From: Novosphingobium sp. 32-60-15
GTDB taxonomy: Bacteria > Pseudomonadota > Alphaproteobacteria > Sphingomonadales > Sphingomonadaceae
Reading direction: 5' to 3'
Length of the DNA stretch: 64,000 nt
NCBI RefSeq assembly: GCF_002280675.1
Contig: NZ_NCEN01000005.1
Location: 85,977-149,976, forward strand
The position numbers and the translations under genes were made by a program. Of the stretch, positions 56,976-64,000 are shown in pieces; position 1 is the first letter of the stretch, and each line of letters starts with the position of its first letter. The notes beneath the pieces were generated by a model. The model was not told where the DNA came from. It did no database searches and saw only the letters and a program-made list of their open reading frames with translations.

Positions 56976-57759
56976 ATGCCGACGCCACCGGGGCGTCGCC
57001 AGCGACGCGCCGGCCGAATGTCCGACGCGCTCGGGCGCGCCGATCTTGCCGCCGAGTTTCTTCAACGAAACCGTACCTATCGCGCCGAGCATGAGCAGAT
57101 GCAGCAGCGCATCGCCGACGGCGCCGTCGCAAAGAACGCCGCCGAGACGGCGTTCGCGCGGCGCTGGGGGTTATCCTTTCGCCACGGCGCCGGATGATCT
57201 TTCGGAGCCCGTCGTCTGGCGCCCGGAGCTGACCGCCGTCACGGTGATCCTCGACGCCGCGCCGGAGGGTTTCGAGACCGCCGCCCCGGTCGATCCGCGC
57301 GCGATCGGCGCGCTGCTCGCCGACCTGGCCGGGATCGAAGGCCGCCATGTCATCGTCGCCGATGCGGCCGGCGAACATCGCCTGTGGCTGCGCGACCACA
57401 AGCCGGGCCAGCCGCTCGCCGCCGTCATCCCGCTCGACAAGGATTTCCTCACCCGCATCGCCAGCCTGCTGCGCTTTCACCGCCGTCTGCTCGGCCGCGC
57501 CGCCGGCCCGCTGCCGCGCGGATGGCCGCTCACGGCTTACCGGCTCGCGCGGCTCGACTTGATGCTCCGCGCGCTCGACCTGCGCGACGGCGGCGCGACC
57601 TACCGCGAGATCGCGATCGCGCTAGGACGCGACGAGGCAGCGCGGCTGTCCGCGAGCGACTGGAAGATGTCTTCCGCGCGTTCGTTCGTAGTCCGTCTGG
57701 TTCGCGACGGCATCGCCATGATGAAGGGCGACTACCGCAAGCTGCTCCGCATTCGCTGA
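56976..57759 (+). pseudogene. DUF6499/DUF2285 regulator interrupted by a +1 frameshift
   Basis: Two parts in different frames. Frame of 56976: GGAGG-preceded ATG, then LGRADLAAEFLQRNRTYRAEH (DUF6499-like) and AARRWG. Frame of 56887: from about 57171 FATAPDDLSEPVVWRPELTAV to the C-terminal RLDLMLRALDLRDGGATYREIAIAL and WKMSSARSFVVRLVRDG (DUF2285). Removing one G from the GGGGG at 57166-57170 gives W-G-Y-P-F-A-T and restores one protein of about 260 residues. It may be a mutation, a sequencing error in the run, or programmed frameshifting. Confidence 0.75.
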
Positions 57760-57887
57760 CCCGCTCACGCCGCCGCACGCATTTGGGGGTGGTCGCATCC
57801 GTGCGGCCGCACATCTTCATACCCCACCCGGCCGCCTCCGCTCTGACAATTACGTCTCCTGCCGCCACCGCCCGCAGGAGCCGTCAC

Positions 57888-58598
57888 TTGTCCGATACGC
57901 CCACCAACTTGCCGCCCCGTTTCCTGCGCACGCCGGAAGCCGCGCGATTTCTCGGCCTCTCCGGCCGCACCCTTGAGAAGCACCGCTATTTCGGCACCGG
58001 TCCTGCTTACCGCCGGATCGGCGGCCGCGTCGTCTATTCGGTCGATGACCTGCGCGCCTGGGCCGACATCGGCATCAAGCATTCGACCTCCGATCCGGGG
58101 CAGGATGATCTCATGCCGCGCGCGGATTCGGCCGATGACGGCATGACGCGCGTCGAATTGACGTGGATCGAGAAACGGATCGAGCATTGGATCAGGTTCG
58201 GGCGCGTTGCGGTTGATGAGATCGTCGATCGCCGCCGCCGCATCGTCCGCTTCCGTCCCGGCGCCATCTTCGCGTTCGTCCGCTGGGCCGCCAACGACTA
58301 CGGCACGGTCAGCTCGCGCATCGACATCGTGCGTGCGGTCGGCACCGGCGAGCCCTTCACGACTCTGCCGTTCGTCCGCCCCGGCGGCGACATCCTGCTC
58401 AAGATCGAAGGCTGGCCCAAGGTAAGCCAAGTGCTTGCCGCGATCGACGCGGCCGAGGCGGCCGGCGTCGATCCCTGCGACGCCGCGCCCGATCATTGGC
58501 GGCACGTCCACAACCGCATCGCCGCCGGACATCAGCCGCGTCCCTACACGCTGGAGCGTCATCGCGCCTGGCTCAAGCGCCGGGAGATCGAAGGATGA
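57888..58598 (+). CDS. HTH (AlpA/MerR-like) - DUF2840 fusion protein
   Basis: Encodes 236 residues. The N-terminal about 80 residues are an excisionase-type winged HTH (RFLRTPEAARFLGLSGRTLEKHRYFGTGP). From about residue 90 the sequence is DUF2840 (VELTWIEKRIEHWIRFGR, WAANDYGTVSSRIDIVRAV). In related ICEs these are normally two adjacent genes. The TTG start 57888 has AGGAG 7 bases upstream. It ends in ATGA overlap with the TraF gene. Confidence 0.8.
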   Translation: MSDTPTNLPPRFLRTPEAARFLGLSGRTLEKHRYFGTGPAYRRIGGRVVYSVDDLRAWADIGIKHSTSDPGQDDLMPRADSADDGMTRVELTWIEKRIEHWIRFGRVAVDEIVDRRRRIVRFRPGAIFAFVRWAANDYGTVSSRIDIVRAVGTGEPFTTLPFVRPGGDILLKIEGWPKVSQVLAAIDAAEAAGVDPCDAAPDHWRHVHNRIAAGHQPRPYTLERHRAWLKRREIEG

Positions 58599-59140
58599 CG
58601 CGCCGTGGATGGGCCATTGCGACGGTCTCTGTCGCGTCGCTATTCGGCGTGTCGTTCGCAGCCGTGGCGGTATTCGACCCGCTCCCGCGCGTCGTCTGGA
58701 ACGCCAGCGCGAGCGCGCCGATCGGACTTTATCGGATCGAGCCGCTTCCCGATCCGCCGAACGGCGCGTTGGTCGCCGTGACGCCGCCACCGCCGCTGGC
58801 GCGGTGGCTCGCGGAGCGCGGCTATCTCGGCGAGCGCGTGCCGCTCCTCAAGCACGTTGCCGCCAAACCGGGGCAGCGAGTGTGCAGGATCGGCGCCGTC
58901 GTGAGCATCGATGCGCAGCCCGTCGTCGTTGCTCGCTTGGCCGACGGCATGGGCCGCCCGCTGCCGGTCTGGCAGGGCTGCCGCACGCTGCGCGCCGGCG
59001 AGCTGCTGATGCTCAATCCCGACCACGCCGACAGCATGGACGGCCGCTATTTCGGCCGGTTGCCGGCCTCGACCGTGCTCGGCCGCGCGATCCCGATCCT
59101 TACCCGCGACGACCTCGAAGCGCCGCTCACCTGGCGCTGA
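58595..59140 (+). CDS. traF: TraF-like S26 signal peptidase of the conjugation apparatus
   Basis: Encodes 181 residues: one N-terminal membrane helix (about 7-27), catalytic Ser40 in SASAPIGLYRI and the Lys in VPLLKHVAAKPGQRV. In RP4 TraF cyclises the pilin TrbC; the same role is inferred here. ATG 58595 overlaps the DUF2840 stop (ATGA). Confidence 0.9.
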   Translation: MTRRGWAIATVSVASLFGVSFAAVAVFDPLPRVVWNASASAPIGLYRIEPLPDPPNGALVAVTPPPPLARWLAERGYLGERVPLLKHVAAKPGQRVCRIGAVVSIDAQPVVVARLADGMGRPLPVWQGCRTLRAGELLMLNPDHADSMDGRYFGRLPASTVLGRAIPILTRDDLEAPLTWR

Positions 59141-59177
59141 CCCGCTTTTCCCAACTGCCAACCCAAAGGAGATCATC

Positions 59178-59513
59178 ATGCAGATCGGCAGCTTCTTCCG
59201 CACTGCCAACGGCTACGAAGGCATCATCGAGACGGCGACGCTCGACATCCGTATCTCGATTGTCCCAGCCGATCCGAGCGACGCCGACAAGGCGCCGGAC
59301 TGGCGCGTCCATCGCGGCGACAGCGGCGAAGGGCCGGAGATCGGAGCCGGCTGGAACGAGAGCGGCGAACGCGCCGGCGATTACGTCTCGCTGCGCATCG
59401 ACGATCCCGCCTTTGCGCAGCCGATCCGCGCCGCGCTGTTCCAGAACGGCAATGACAAATCGGCTTGGTCGCTGCGCTGGAACCGCCAGCCGAAATCGCG
59501 CGAGCAGGACTGA
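59178..59513 (+). CDS. DUF736 family protein (copy 2)
   Basis: Encodes 111 residues: IGSFFRTANGYEGIIETATLD, DWRVHRGDSGEGPEIGAGWNE, DYVSLRIDDPAFAQPIRAAL. Diverged from copy 1 at 54654-54953, so probably not a recent duplication. Start ATG 59178 is preceded by AAAGGAG. Confidence 0.9.
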   Translation: MQIGSFFRTANGYEGIIETATLDIRISIVPADPSDADKAPDWRVHRGDSGEGPEIGAGWNESGERAGDYVSLRIDDPAFAQPIRAALFQNGNDKSAWSLRWNRQPKSREQD

Positions 59514-59664
59514 ACCAGTGCGCTTCATCCTCATCCCTTTGTTCGCGGGAAAGCCGTCTCATCCCTTCGTCCCGCTCGGTCGCAGGCCGGCCGGCGCGCG
59601 CAGCGAAGGTCAAGGGCGGCCAACGGCCGGCGCTCCGCGCGCACCCTTTACCGCAGCGAGCACG

Positions 59665-60429
59665 ATGGCAGGCTGGCGACGGAGTGGAGTCGGATCGGCG
59701 GTGGCGCTTGCCGTCGTGCTGCTGTCCGGCAGCGCTGCGCCTGCTTCCGTGCTGGCGCAGGATATGTCGGCCGCGCGATCGGCACCCGTCCATCCTTATG
59801 CCCGCCATGTCGCCGACGCCGCGCGTCGGTTCGGCATCCCCGAAGCGTGGATTTGGGCCGTGATGCGCGTCGAGAGCCGTGGCGTTTCCCGCGCAATCTC
59901 GCCTGCCGGGGCGATGGGCTTGATGCAGATCATGCCCGCGACCTGGGCGGGCCTACGCACTCGCTACGGCCTCGGCCCCGCTCCGTTCGACGTGCGCGAC
60001 AACATCATGGCGGGCGCGGCCTATCTGCGCGAGATGCACGACCGCTACGGCAACGCCAGCGCGATGCTGGCGGCCTATAATGCGGGACCGGGCCGCTACG
60101 ACGACTATCTGTCGCGCGGCCGTCCGCTGCCTCGTGAGACGGTCGGCTATCTCGCCCGGCTCGCGCCGATCACTGGCGGATCGGGCGCTGTGGAGATGGC
60201 GGTAAGCGTGCCGCCTGATCCGTTCGCCTGGCGTCGCGCCGCGTTGTTTGTTCGCACGGGGAGCGCCGCATCAGATGCAGTTGGCGTGCGGTCCGGCAGC
60301 GGCGAAACCGCGCCGGAAACGCCCTCGGGCAGCGTAGAATCTGACGGCGCTCACACCACCGATCCGTCGCCGAATGTGGCGCGCGACACGCTGTTCGTGT
60401 CCCGCGCCCGCGCGGGCCGACCGCAATGA
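59665..60429 (+). CDS. Lytic transglycosylase (SLT domain), VirB1-like
   Basis: Encodes about 254 residues. A signal peptide (GVGSAVALAVVLLSGSAAPASVLAQ) leads into the SLT domain with catalytic Glu in VMRVESRGVSRA and the AMGLMQIMPATW and AYNAGPGRYDDYL motifs. It opens peptidoglycan for the transfer apparatus. The start may be GTG 59518 (coupled to DUF736) instead of ATG 59665. Confidence 0.85.
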   Translation: MAGWRRSGVGSAVALAVVLLSGSAAPASVLAQDMSAARSAPVHPYARHVADAARRFGIPEAWIWAVMRVESRGVSRAISPAGAMGLMQIMPATWAGLRTRYGLGPAPFDVRDNIMAGAAYLREMHDRYGNASAMLAAYNAGPGRYDDYLSRGRPLPRETVGYLARLAPITGGSGAVEMAVSVPPDPFAWRRAALFVRTGSAASDAVGVRSGSGETAPETPSGSVESDGAHTTDPSPNVARDTLFVSRARAGRPQ

Positions 60430-60534
60430 TCGGTCTGTCACTCCCTTCATCCGTCCGAAGCAGCAAAGTGGCTGGGGAGGAGGAAAACGGCAGGGACAGA
60501 CGAGGGCAAGATATAAGCCGCACCCCGTTTCGCC

Positions 60535-60552
60535 GAAAAGCCAAGGCTTTTC
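60535..60552. repeat. Short inverted repeat before the relaxase gene, possible oriT component
   Basis: GAAAAGCC (60535-60542) and GGCTTTTC (60545-60552), perfect 8-bp arms with a 2-base loop, lie in the 238-base gap ahead of the relaxase. oriT sites often flank relaxase genes; no known nic sequence is visible, so this is only a candidate. Confidence 0.4.
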
Positions 60553-60667
60553 CGTGGCTTCATGCGGGGGCGTCGGTCGGCGCGCGTGCCGCGCGGAAGG
60601 GAAAAGCAAGCAAAATCAACGTCTCGAATGGCACCACGGGCCATTTACGGCCGAAAGCGGCCCGGCC

Positions 60668-62425
60668 GTGAGCGAGGACAGTGAGTTCCGCGTTCGGCCG
60701 GGCAAGGCCAAGCGCAGCAAGGCGCAGGGCCGCAATGCGCGCGGCCTGGTGGCCGAGGTGCTGCGCGTGGCCGCGATCCACAGCGGAGGCCGGCGCACCG
60801 GGGGCGGCTCGCGCCGAGGTCGCCAATCCAGTTTCGGGCGGGGACGAACAGCATTTGCCCGCAGCCGGTTATTCGGATCGGGCCGTCGAGTGATGGTGAA
60901 GGCGCTACCCGTGAACCATCGCAGTCGCGGGGGCCGACGCATGGCGCCGCTGTCCGCGCACGTCGCCTATTTGAAGCGCGAAGGCGTCACCCGTGACCGT
61001 TCCCCGACGCGCATGTTCGACGCGGCCGGAGACAATGCCGACGATCGCGCATTCACCGAGCGGTGCAAGGATGACCGGCATCATTTCCGCATCATCGTCT
61101 CGCCGGAGGATGCGGCCGAGCTGACCGACCTACGCGAATACACCCGCGATCTCGTGCGGCAGATGGAAACGGATTTGGGGACGCGGCTCGATTGGGTCGC
61201 GGTCGATCATTGGAACACCGACAACCCGCACGTTCATATGCTCGTGCGCGGTGTCACCGACACCGGCACCGATCTCGTCATGGCGCGGGACTATATCAGC
61301 CACAACCTGCGCTCCCACGCCGAGGAGCTGGCGCAGGCCGAACTTGGGCCGAAGCCTGAGCATGAAGTGCAGCGCGCGCTCGACCGAGAAGTGACGGCCG
61401 AGCGCTGGACGCGGCTCGATACCGAGATCGGCCGCGCGGCCGACGAACTGGGGGTCATCGACCTGCGCCCCGAGCGGCCCGGTCCGGCCGATCCGCGCCT
61501 CCGCCGGTTAATGGTCGGCCGCTTGCAGCATCTGGAGACGATGGGGCTCGCCGCTGAGGGTGAGCCCGGACAGTGGGCGGTTGCCGAAGGCGCGCAAGGC
61601 AAGCTGCGCGAGCTGGCCGCGCGCGGCGACATTATCCGCACCATCGGACAGGCTCTGAAAGATCACGGGCAGGACCGGCCGCTGGAAAGCTACGCGGTTG
61701 TGAGCGGCGCGCCGGAAAAGCCAATCGTCGGCCGGCTGATCGACAAGGGGTTGCACGACGAGCTGTATGGCGCGGCCTATGCCGTGATCGACGGCACGGA
61801 CGGCCGCACCCATCATGTGCGGCTGCCCGGAATTGAAGCGCTGGAGCAAAGCCCGACGCTCGGCGGGATCGTCGAGCTGCGCGCTATAGGCAAGCCGGGC
61901 GAGCCGAAGCCCACCCTGATCCTCGCCACGCGATCGGACCTCGACCTCGCCGCGCAGGTGAAGGCGCCCGGCGCGACCTGGCTTGACCATCGGCTGATCG
62001 AGCGCGGCACGGGTGTCGCGGATGGCGGGTTCGGTGCGGAGGTGTGCCGTGCGATGGACGCGCGCACCGATCATCTTGTCCGCGAGGGGCTGGCGCGCCG
62101 CTATGGCCAACGCGCGGTGTTCGAGCGCGGCTTGCTCGACACGCTGCGCAAGCGCGAGCTGGACGCCGTTGGCGCGAAGATCGCGGGCGAAACGGGCCTT
62201 GCGTATCGCCCGACCACCTCCGGCGAGAAGATTGCCGGCGTAGTCCGCCAGCGCCTCGCACTCGCCTCCGGTCGCTTCGCCATGATCGACGACGGGCTCG
62301 GCTTCCGTCTCGTGCCCTGGGCCAGCGCGCTCGAACAGCAGCTCGGTCGCCAAGTGTCCGGTGTCGTTCGCGCTGGTGGCGGCATCGACCTAGCGCTCGG
62401 CCGCAAGCGCGGCCTCGGCCTCTGA
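60668..62425 (+). CDS. Relaxase/mobilisation nuclease (DUF3363 type)
   Basis: Encodes about 585 residues. A three-His relaxase motif is seen in DHWNTDNPHVHMLVRG; the DDRHHFRIIVSPEDAAELTD region precedes it. It nicks one strand at oriT and pilots the DNA to the coupling protein. GTG 60668 gives the usual SEDSEFRVRPGKAKRSK start; no ATG fits. The C-terminal part from about residue 350 matches DUF3363. Confidence 0.88.
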   Translation: MSEDSEFRVRPGKAKRSKAQGRNARGLVAEVLRVAAIHSGGRRTGGGSRRGRQSSFGRGRTAFARSRLFGSGRRVMVKALPVNHRSRGGRRMAPLSAHVAYLKREGVTRDRSPTRMFDAAGDNADDRAFTERCKDDRHHFRIIVSPEDAAELTDLREYTRDLVRQMETDLGTRLDWVAVDHWNTDNPHVHMLVRGVTDTGTDLVMARDYISHNLRSHAEELAQAELGPKPEHEVQRALDREVTAERWTRLDTEIGRAADELGVIDLRPERPGPADPRLRRLMVGRLQHLETMGLAAEGEPGQWAVAEGAQGKLRELAARGDIIRTIGQALKDHGQDRPLESYAVVSGAPEKPIVGRLIDKGLHDELYGAAYAVIDGTDGRTHHVRLPGIEALEQSPTLGGIVELRAIGKPGEPKPTLILATRSDLDLAAQVKAPGATWLDHRLIERGTGVADGGFGAEVCRAMDARTDHLVREGLARRYGQRAVFERGLLDTLRKRELDAVGAKIAGETGLAYRPTTSGEKIAGVVRQRLALASGRFAMIDDGLGFRLVPWASALEQQLGRQVSGVVRAGGGIDLALGRKRGLGL

Positions 62426-62438
62426 CAAGGAAACAGCC

Positions 62439-64000
62439 ATGTCCGCGACGAAAATCCTGTGGGGCCAGATCATCGCTGTCTTTCTGATCGTGCTCGCAGG
62501 TGTGTGGGGCGCGACGCAATGGACCGCCGCGGCCTTGGCCTATCAACCCGAGCTGGGGCCGCCCTGGTTCATCGTCGGCGGCTGGCGTGTCTATCCGCCG
62601 CCGGCCTTCTTTTGGTGGTGGTTCTCGTTCGACGCATACGCGCCAGCCATCTTCAAGACCGGCGCATTCATCGCCGCGTCGGGCGGGTTCGTGTCAATCG
62701 CCGTCGCCATTGGAATGTCTGTGTGGCGTGCGCGCGAGTTGAAGAACGCCGAGACCTACGGCTCGGCACGCTGGGCGACAACGCGCGAGGTTCGGGCGGC
62801 CGGGCTGCTGGGCGCGAACGGCGTCGTGCTCGGCAGACTCGACCGGGACTATCTGCGCCACGATGGCCCCGAGCATGTGCTGTGCTTCGCTCCGACGCGG
62901 AGCGGCAAGGGCGTCGGGTTGGTTGTGCCGTCGCTACTCACCTGGCCGGCCTCCGCGATCGTCCACGACATAAAAGGCGAGAACTGGTCGCTGACCTCGG
63001 GCTTCCGCGCGCGACACGGCCGCGTGCTGCTGTTCGATCCGACCAATGCCGCATCGGCTGCCTACAACCCGTTGCTGGAAGTGCGGCGCGGCCAATGGGA
63101 GGTGCGCGATGTGCAGAATGTGGCGGACGTGCTGGTCGATCCCGAAGGCAGCCTGGAGCGCCGGAACCATTGGGAAAAAACGTCGCACTCGCTGCTGGTC
63201 GGCGCGATCCTTCACGTCCTCTATGCCGAGCCGGACAAGACGTTGGCCGGCGTCGCGTCGTACCTCTCCGATCCATCTCGCACGATCGAGCAGACGCTGG
63301 CCGCGATGATGGCGACGCCGCACCTTGGCGAAGCCGGCGTTCATCCCGTCGTCGCCAGCGCGGCGCGAGAGCTGCTGAACAAGTCGGATAACGAGCGGTC
63401 GGGCGTGCTCAGCACGGCCATGTCGTTCCTCGGTCTCTACCGCGATCCTGTTGTGGCGCAGGTCACGCGGGCCTGCCAGTGGCGCATATCGGATCTGGTG
63501 GGGGGCGAACGGCCGGCGACGCTCTATCTGGTCGTGCCGCCCAGCGACATATCGCGCACCAAGCCACTCATCCGCCTCATCCTCAACCAGATCGGGCGCC
63601 GTTTGACCGAGGAGCTGACCCCGAAGGGCAACCGCCACCGCGTGCTCCTGATGCTCGACGAGTTTCCCGCCTTAGGCCGGCTCGACTTCTTCGAGTCTGC
63701 CTTGGCGTTCATGGCCGGCTACGGGCTCAAGGCGTTCCTGATCGCGCAGAGCCTCAATCAGATCGAGAAGGCTTACGGCCCGAACAACGCGATCCTCGAC
63801 AACTGCCACGTCCGCGTGAGCTTCGCCACCAACGATGAGCGGACCGCCAAGCGCGTCTCGGACGCGCTCGGCACCGCGACCGAGATGCGGGCGATGAAGA
63901 ACTATGCGGGTCACAGGCTTTCGCCCTGGCTCGGGCATCTGATGGTGTCGCGGTCAGAGACCGCTCGCCAGCTCCTCACGCCGGGCGAGGTGATGCAGCT
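62439..64000 (+). CDS. traG: TraG/VirD4-type coupling protein (3' end outside window)
   Basis: At least 520 residues. Two membrane helices lie at about residues 8-28 and 65-90. Walker A is PTRSGKG (residues 152-158) and Walker B-like LMLDEFPALG is at about 405-415. It links the relaxosome to the type IV secretion channel. ATG 62439 with AAGGA upstream, 13 bases after the relaxase stop. No stop codon occurs before the window ends. Confidence 0.93.
   Translation, partial: MSATKILWGQIIAVFLIVLAGVWGATQWTAAALAYQPELGPPWFIVGGWRVYPPPAFFWWWFSFDAYAPAIFKTGAFIAASGGFVSIAVAIGMSVWRARELKNAETYGSARWATTREVRAAGLLGANGVVLGRLDRDYLRHDGPEHVLCFAPTRSGKGVGLVVPSLLTWPASAIVHDIKGENWSLTSGFRARHGRVLLFDPTNAASAAYNPLLEVRRGQWEVRDVQNVADVLVDPEGSLERRNHWEKTSHSLLVGAILHVLYAEPDKTLAGVASYLSDPSRTIEQTLAAMMATPHLGEAGVHPVVASAARELLNKSDNERSGVLSTAMSFLGLYRDPVVAQVTRACQWRISDLVGGERPATLYLVVPPSDISRTKPLIRLILNQIGRRLTEELTPKGNRHRVLLMLDEFPALGRLDFFESALAFMAGYGLKAFLIAQSLNQIEKAYGPNNAILDNCHVRVSFATNDERTAKRVSDALGTATEMRAMKNYAGHRLSPWLGHLMVSRSETARQLLTPGEVMQ

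Larger units (their letters stand above)
39676..64000. mobile_element. Integrative and conjugative element inserted at tRNA-Arg (left part)
   Basis: Begins at the tRNA 3' end and extends past the right edge. The recombinase at the junction, the toxin-antitoxin pair, Qat defence, the ParB-like gene, the arsenic operon, DUF736/DUF932/DUF2840, TraF, transglycosylase, relaxase and TraG form a contiguous set without core genes. Composition is visibly richer in G+C than the chromosome to its left. The left attachment site overlaps the tRNA 3' segment (39676-39717); a direct repeat of this segment is expected at the far end but is not in the window. Confidence 0.88.

Noticed and set aside
57765..58790. 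341-residue reverse frame over the HTH-DUF2840 gene
   Set aside because: Opposes a well-supported fusion gene with a good ribosome-binding site; Arg/Ala-rich shadow.
63000..64000. Second attachment site for the ICE
   Set aside because: The 42-bp tRNA 3' segment does not recur in the window, and TraG is still open at the edge, so the end of the element is beyond it.

Overview
The window looks like an alphaproteobacterial chromosome, most likely a sphingomonad (order Sphingomonadales). This is inferred from the gene order ppiD-trpE-trpG-trpD-trpC-moaC-moeA-lexA-comEC-gltX-gltA, the alphaproteobacterial LexA box (GAAC-N7-GAAC), the tpiA-secG-pyrG order, and the sphingomonad/rhizobial style of the conjugation genes. 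No 16S rRNA gene is present, so the genus cannot be fixed.

Positions 1-39,640 are core chromosome. They hold: a DUF475 membrane protein cut by the window edge, panB and an APC transporter (1-3,150); a five-gene SOS mutagenesis/repair cassette imuA-imuB-radical SAM-DUF4130/UdgX-dnaE2 (3,868-12,310) with two LexA boxes; a little-known signalling-like cluster (12,313-18,895) containing a large coiled-coil membrane protein, an Hpt-like protein without its histidine and a histidine-kinase-like protein without its histidine; gltA, gltX and comEC; lexA with its own LexA box; molybdenum-cofactor genes; the trpEGDC set read behind a PpiD-like chaperone; tpiA-secG-pyrG; a Crp/Fnr regulator; a small heat-shock protein; and grxC-nitrilase-DUF1178 in overlapping order.

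At 39,641 there is a complete tRNA-Arg(CCT). Everything to its right, to the end of the window, belongs to an integrative and conjugative element (ICE) that appears richer in G+C. Its large serine recombinase runs toward the tRNA and ends inside it, so the last 13 residues are antisense to the tRNA 3' end. Next come a PrlF/YhaV toxin-antitoxin pair, a complete Qat anti-phage operon (qatABCD, 42,782-47,731), an orphan membrane protein, a hairpin-rich leader with a large ParB-like gene, an arsenic operon (arsR, two different arsenate reductases, acr3, arsH), and the ICE backbone: DUF736, DUF932, XRE, DUF2285-type proteins, an HTH-DUF2840 fusion, TraF-like peptidase, a lytic transglycosylase, relaxase and the TraG/VirD4 coupling protein, which runs off the right edge. 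The far end of the element and its second attachment site lie outside the window.

Functionally, the chromosomal half combines LexA with the damage-inducible translesion cassette that it probably represses. The ICE half carries mobility, maintenance (TA, ParB), phage defence (Qat) and arsenic resistance. The least described items are the pseudo-phosphorelay cluster, the serial hairpins in the ICE intergenic regions, the frameshifted DUF6499/DUF2285 gene and the unassigned small genes next to known modules.
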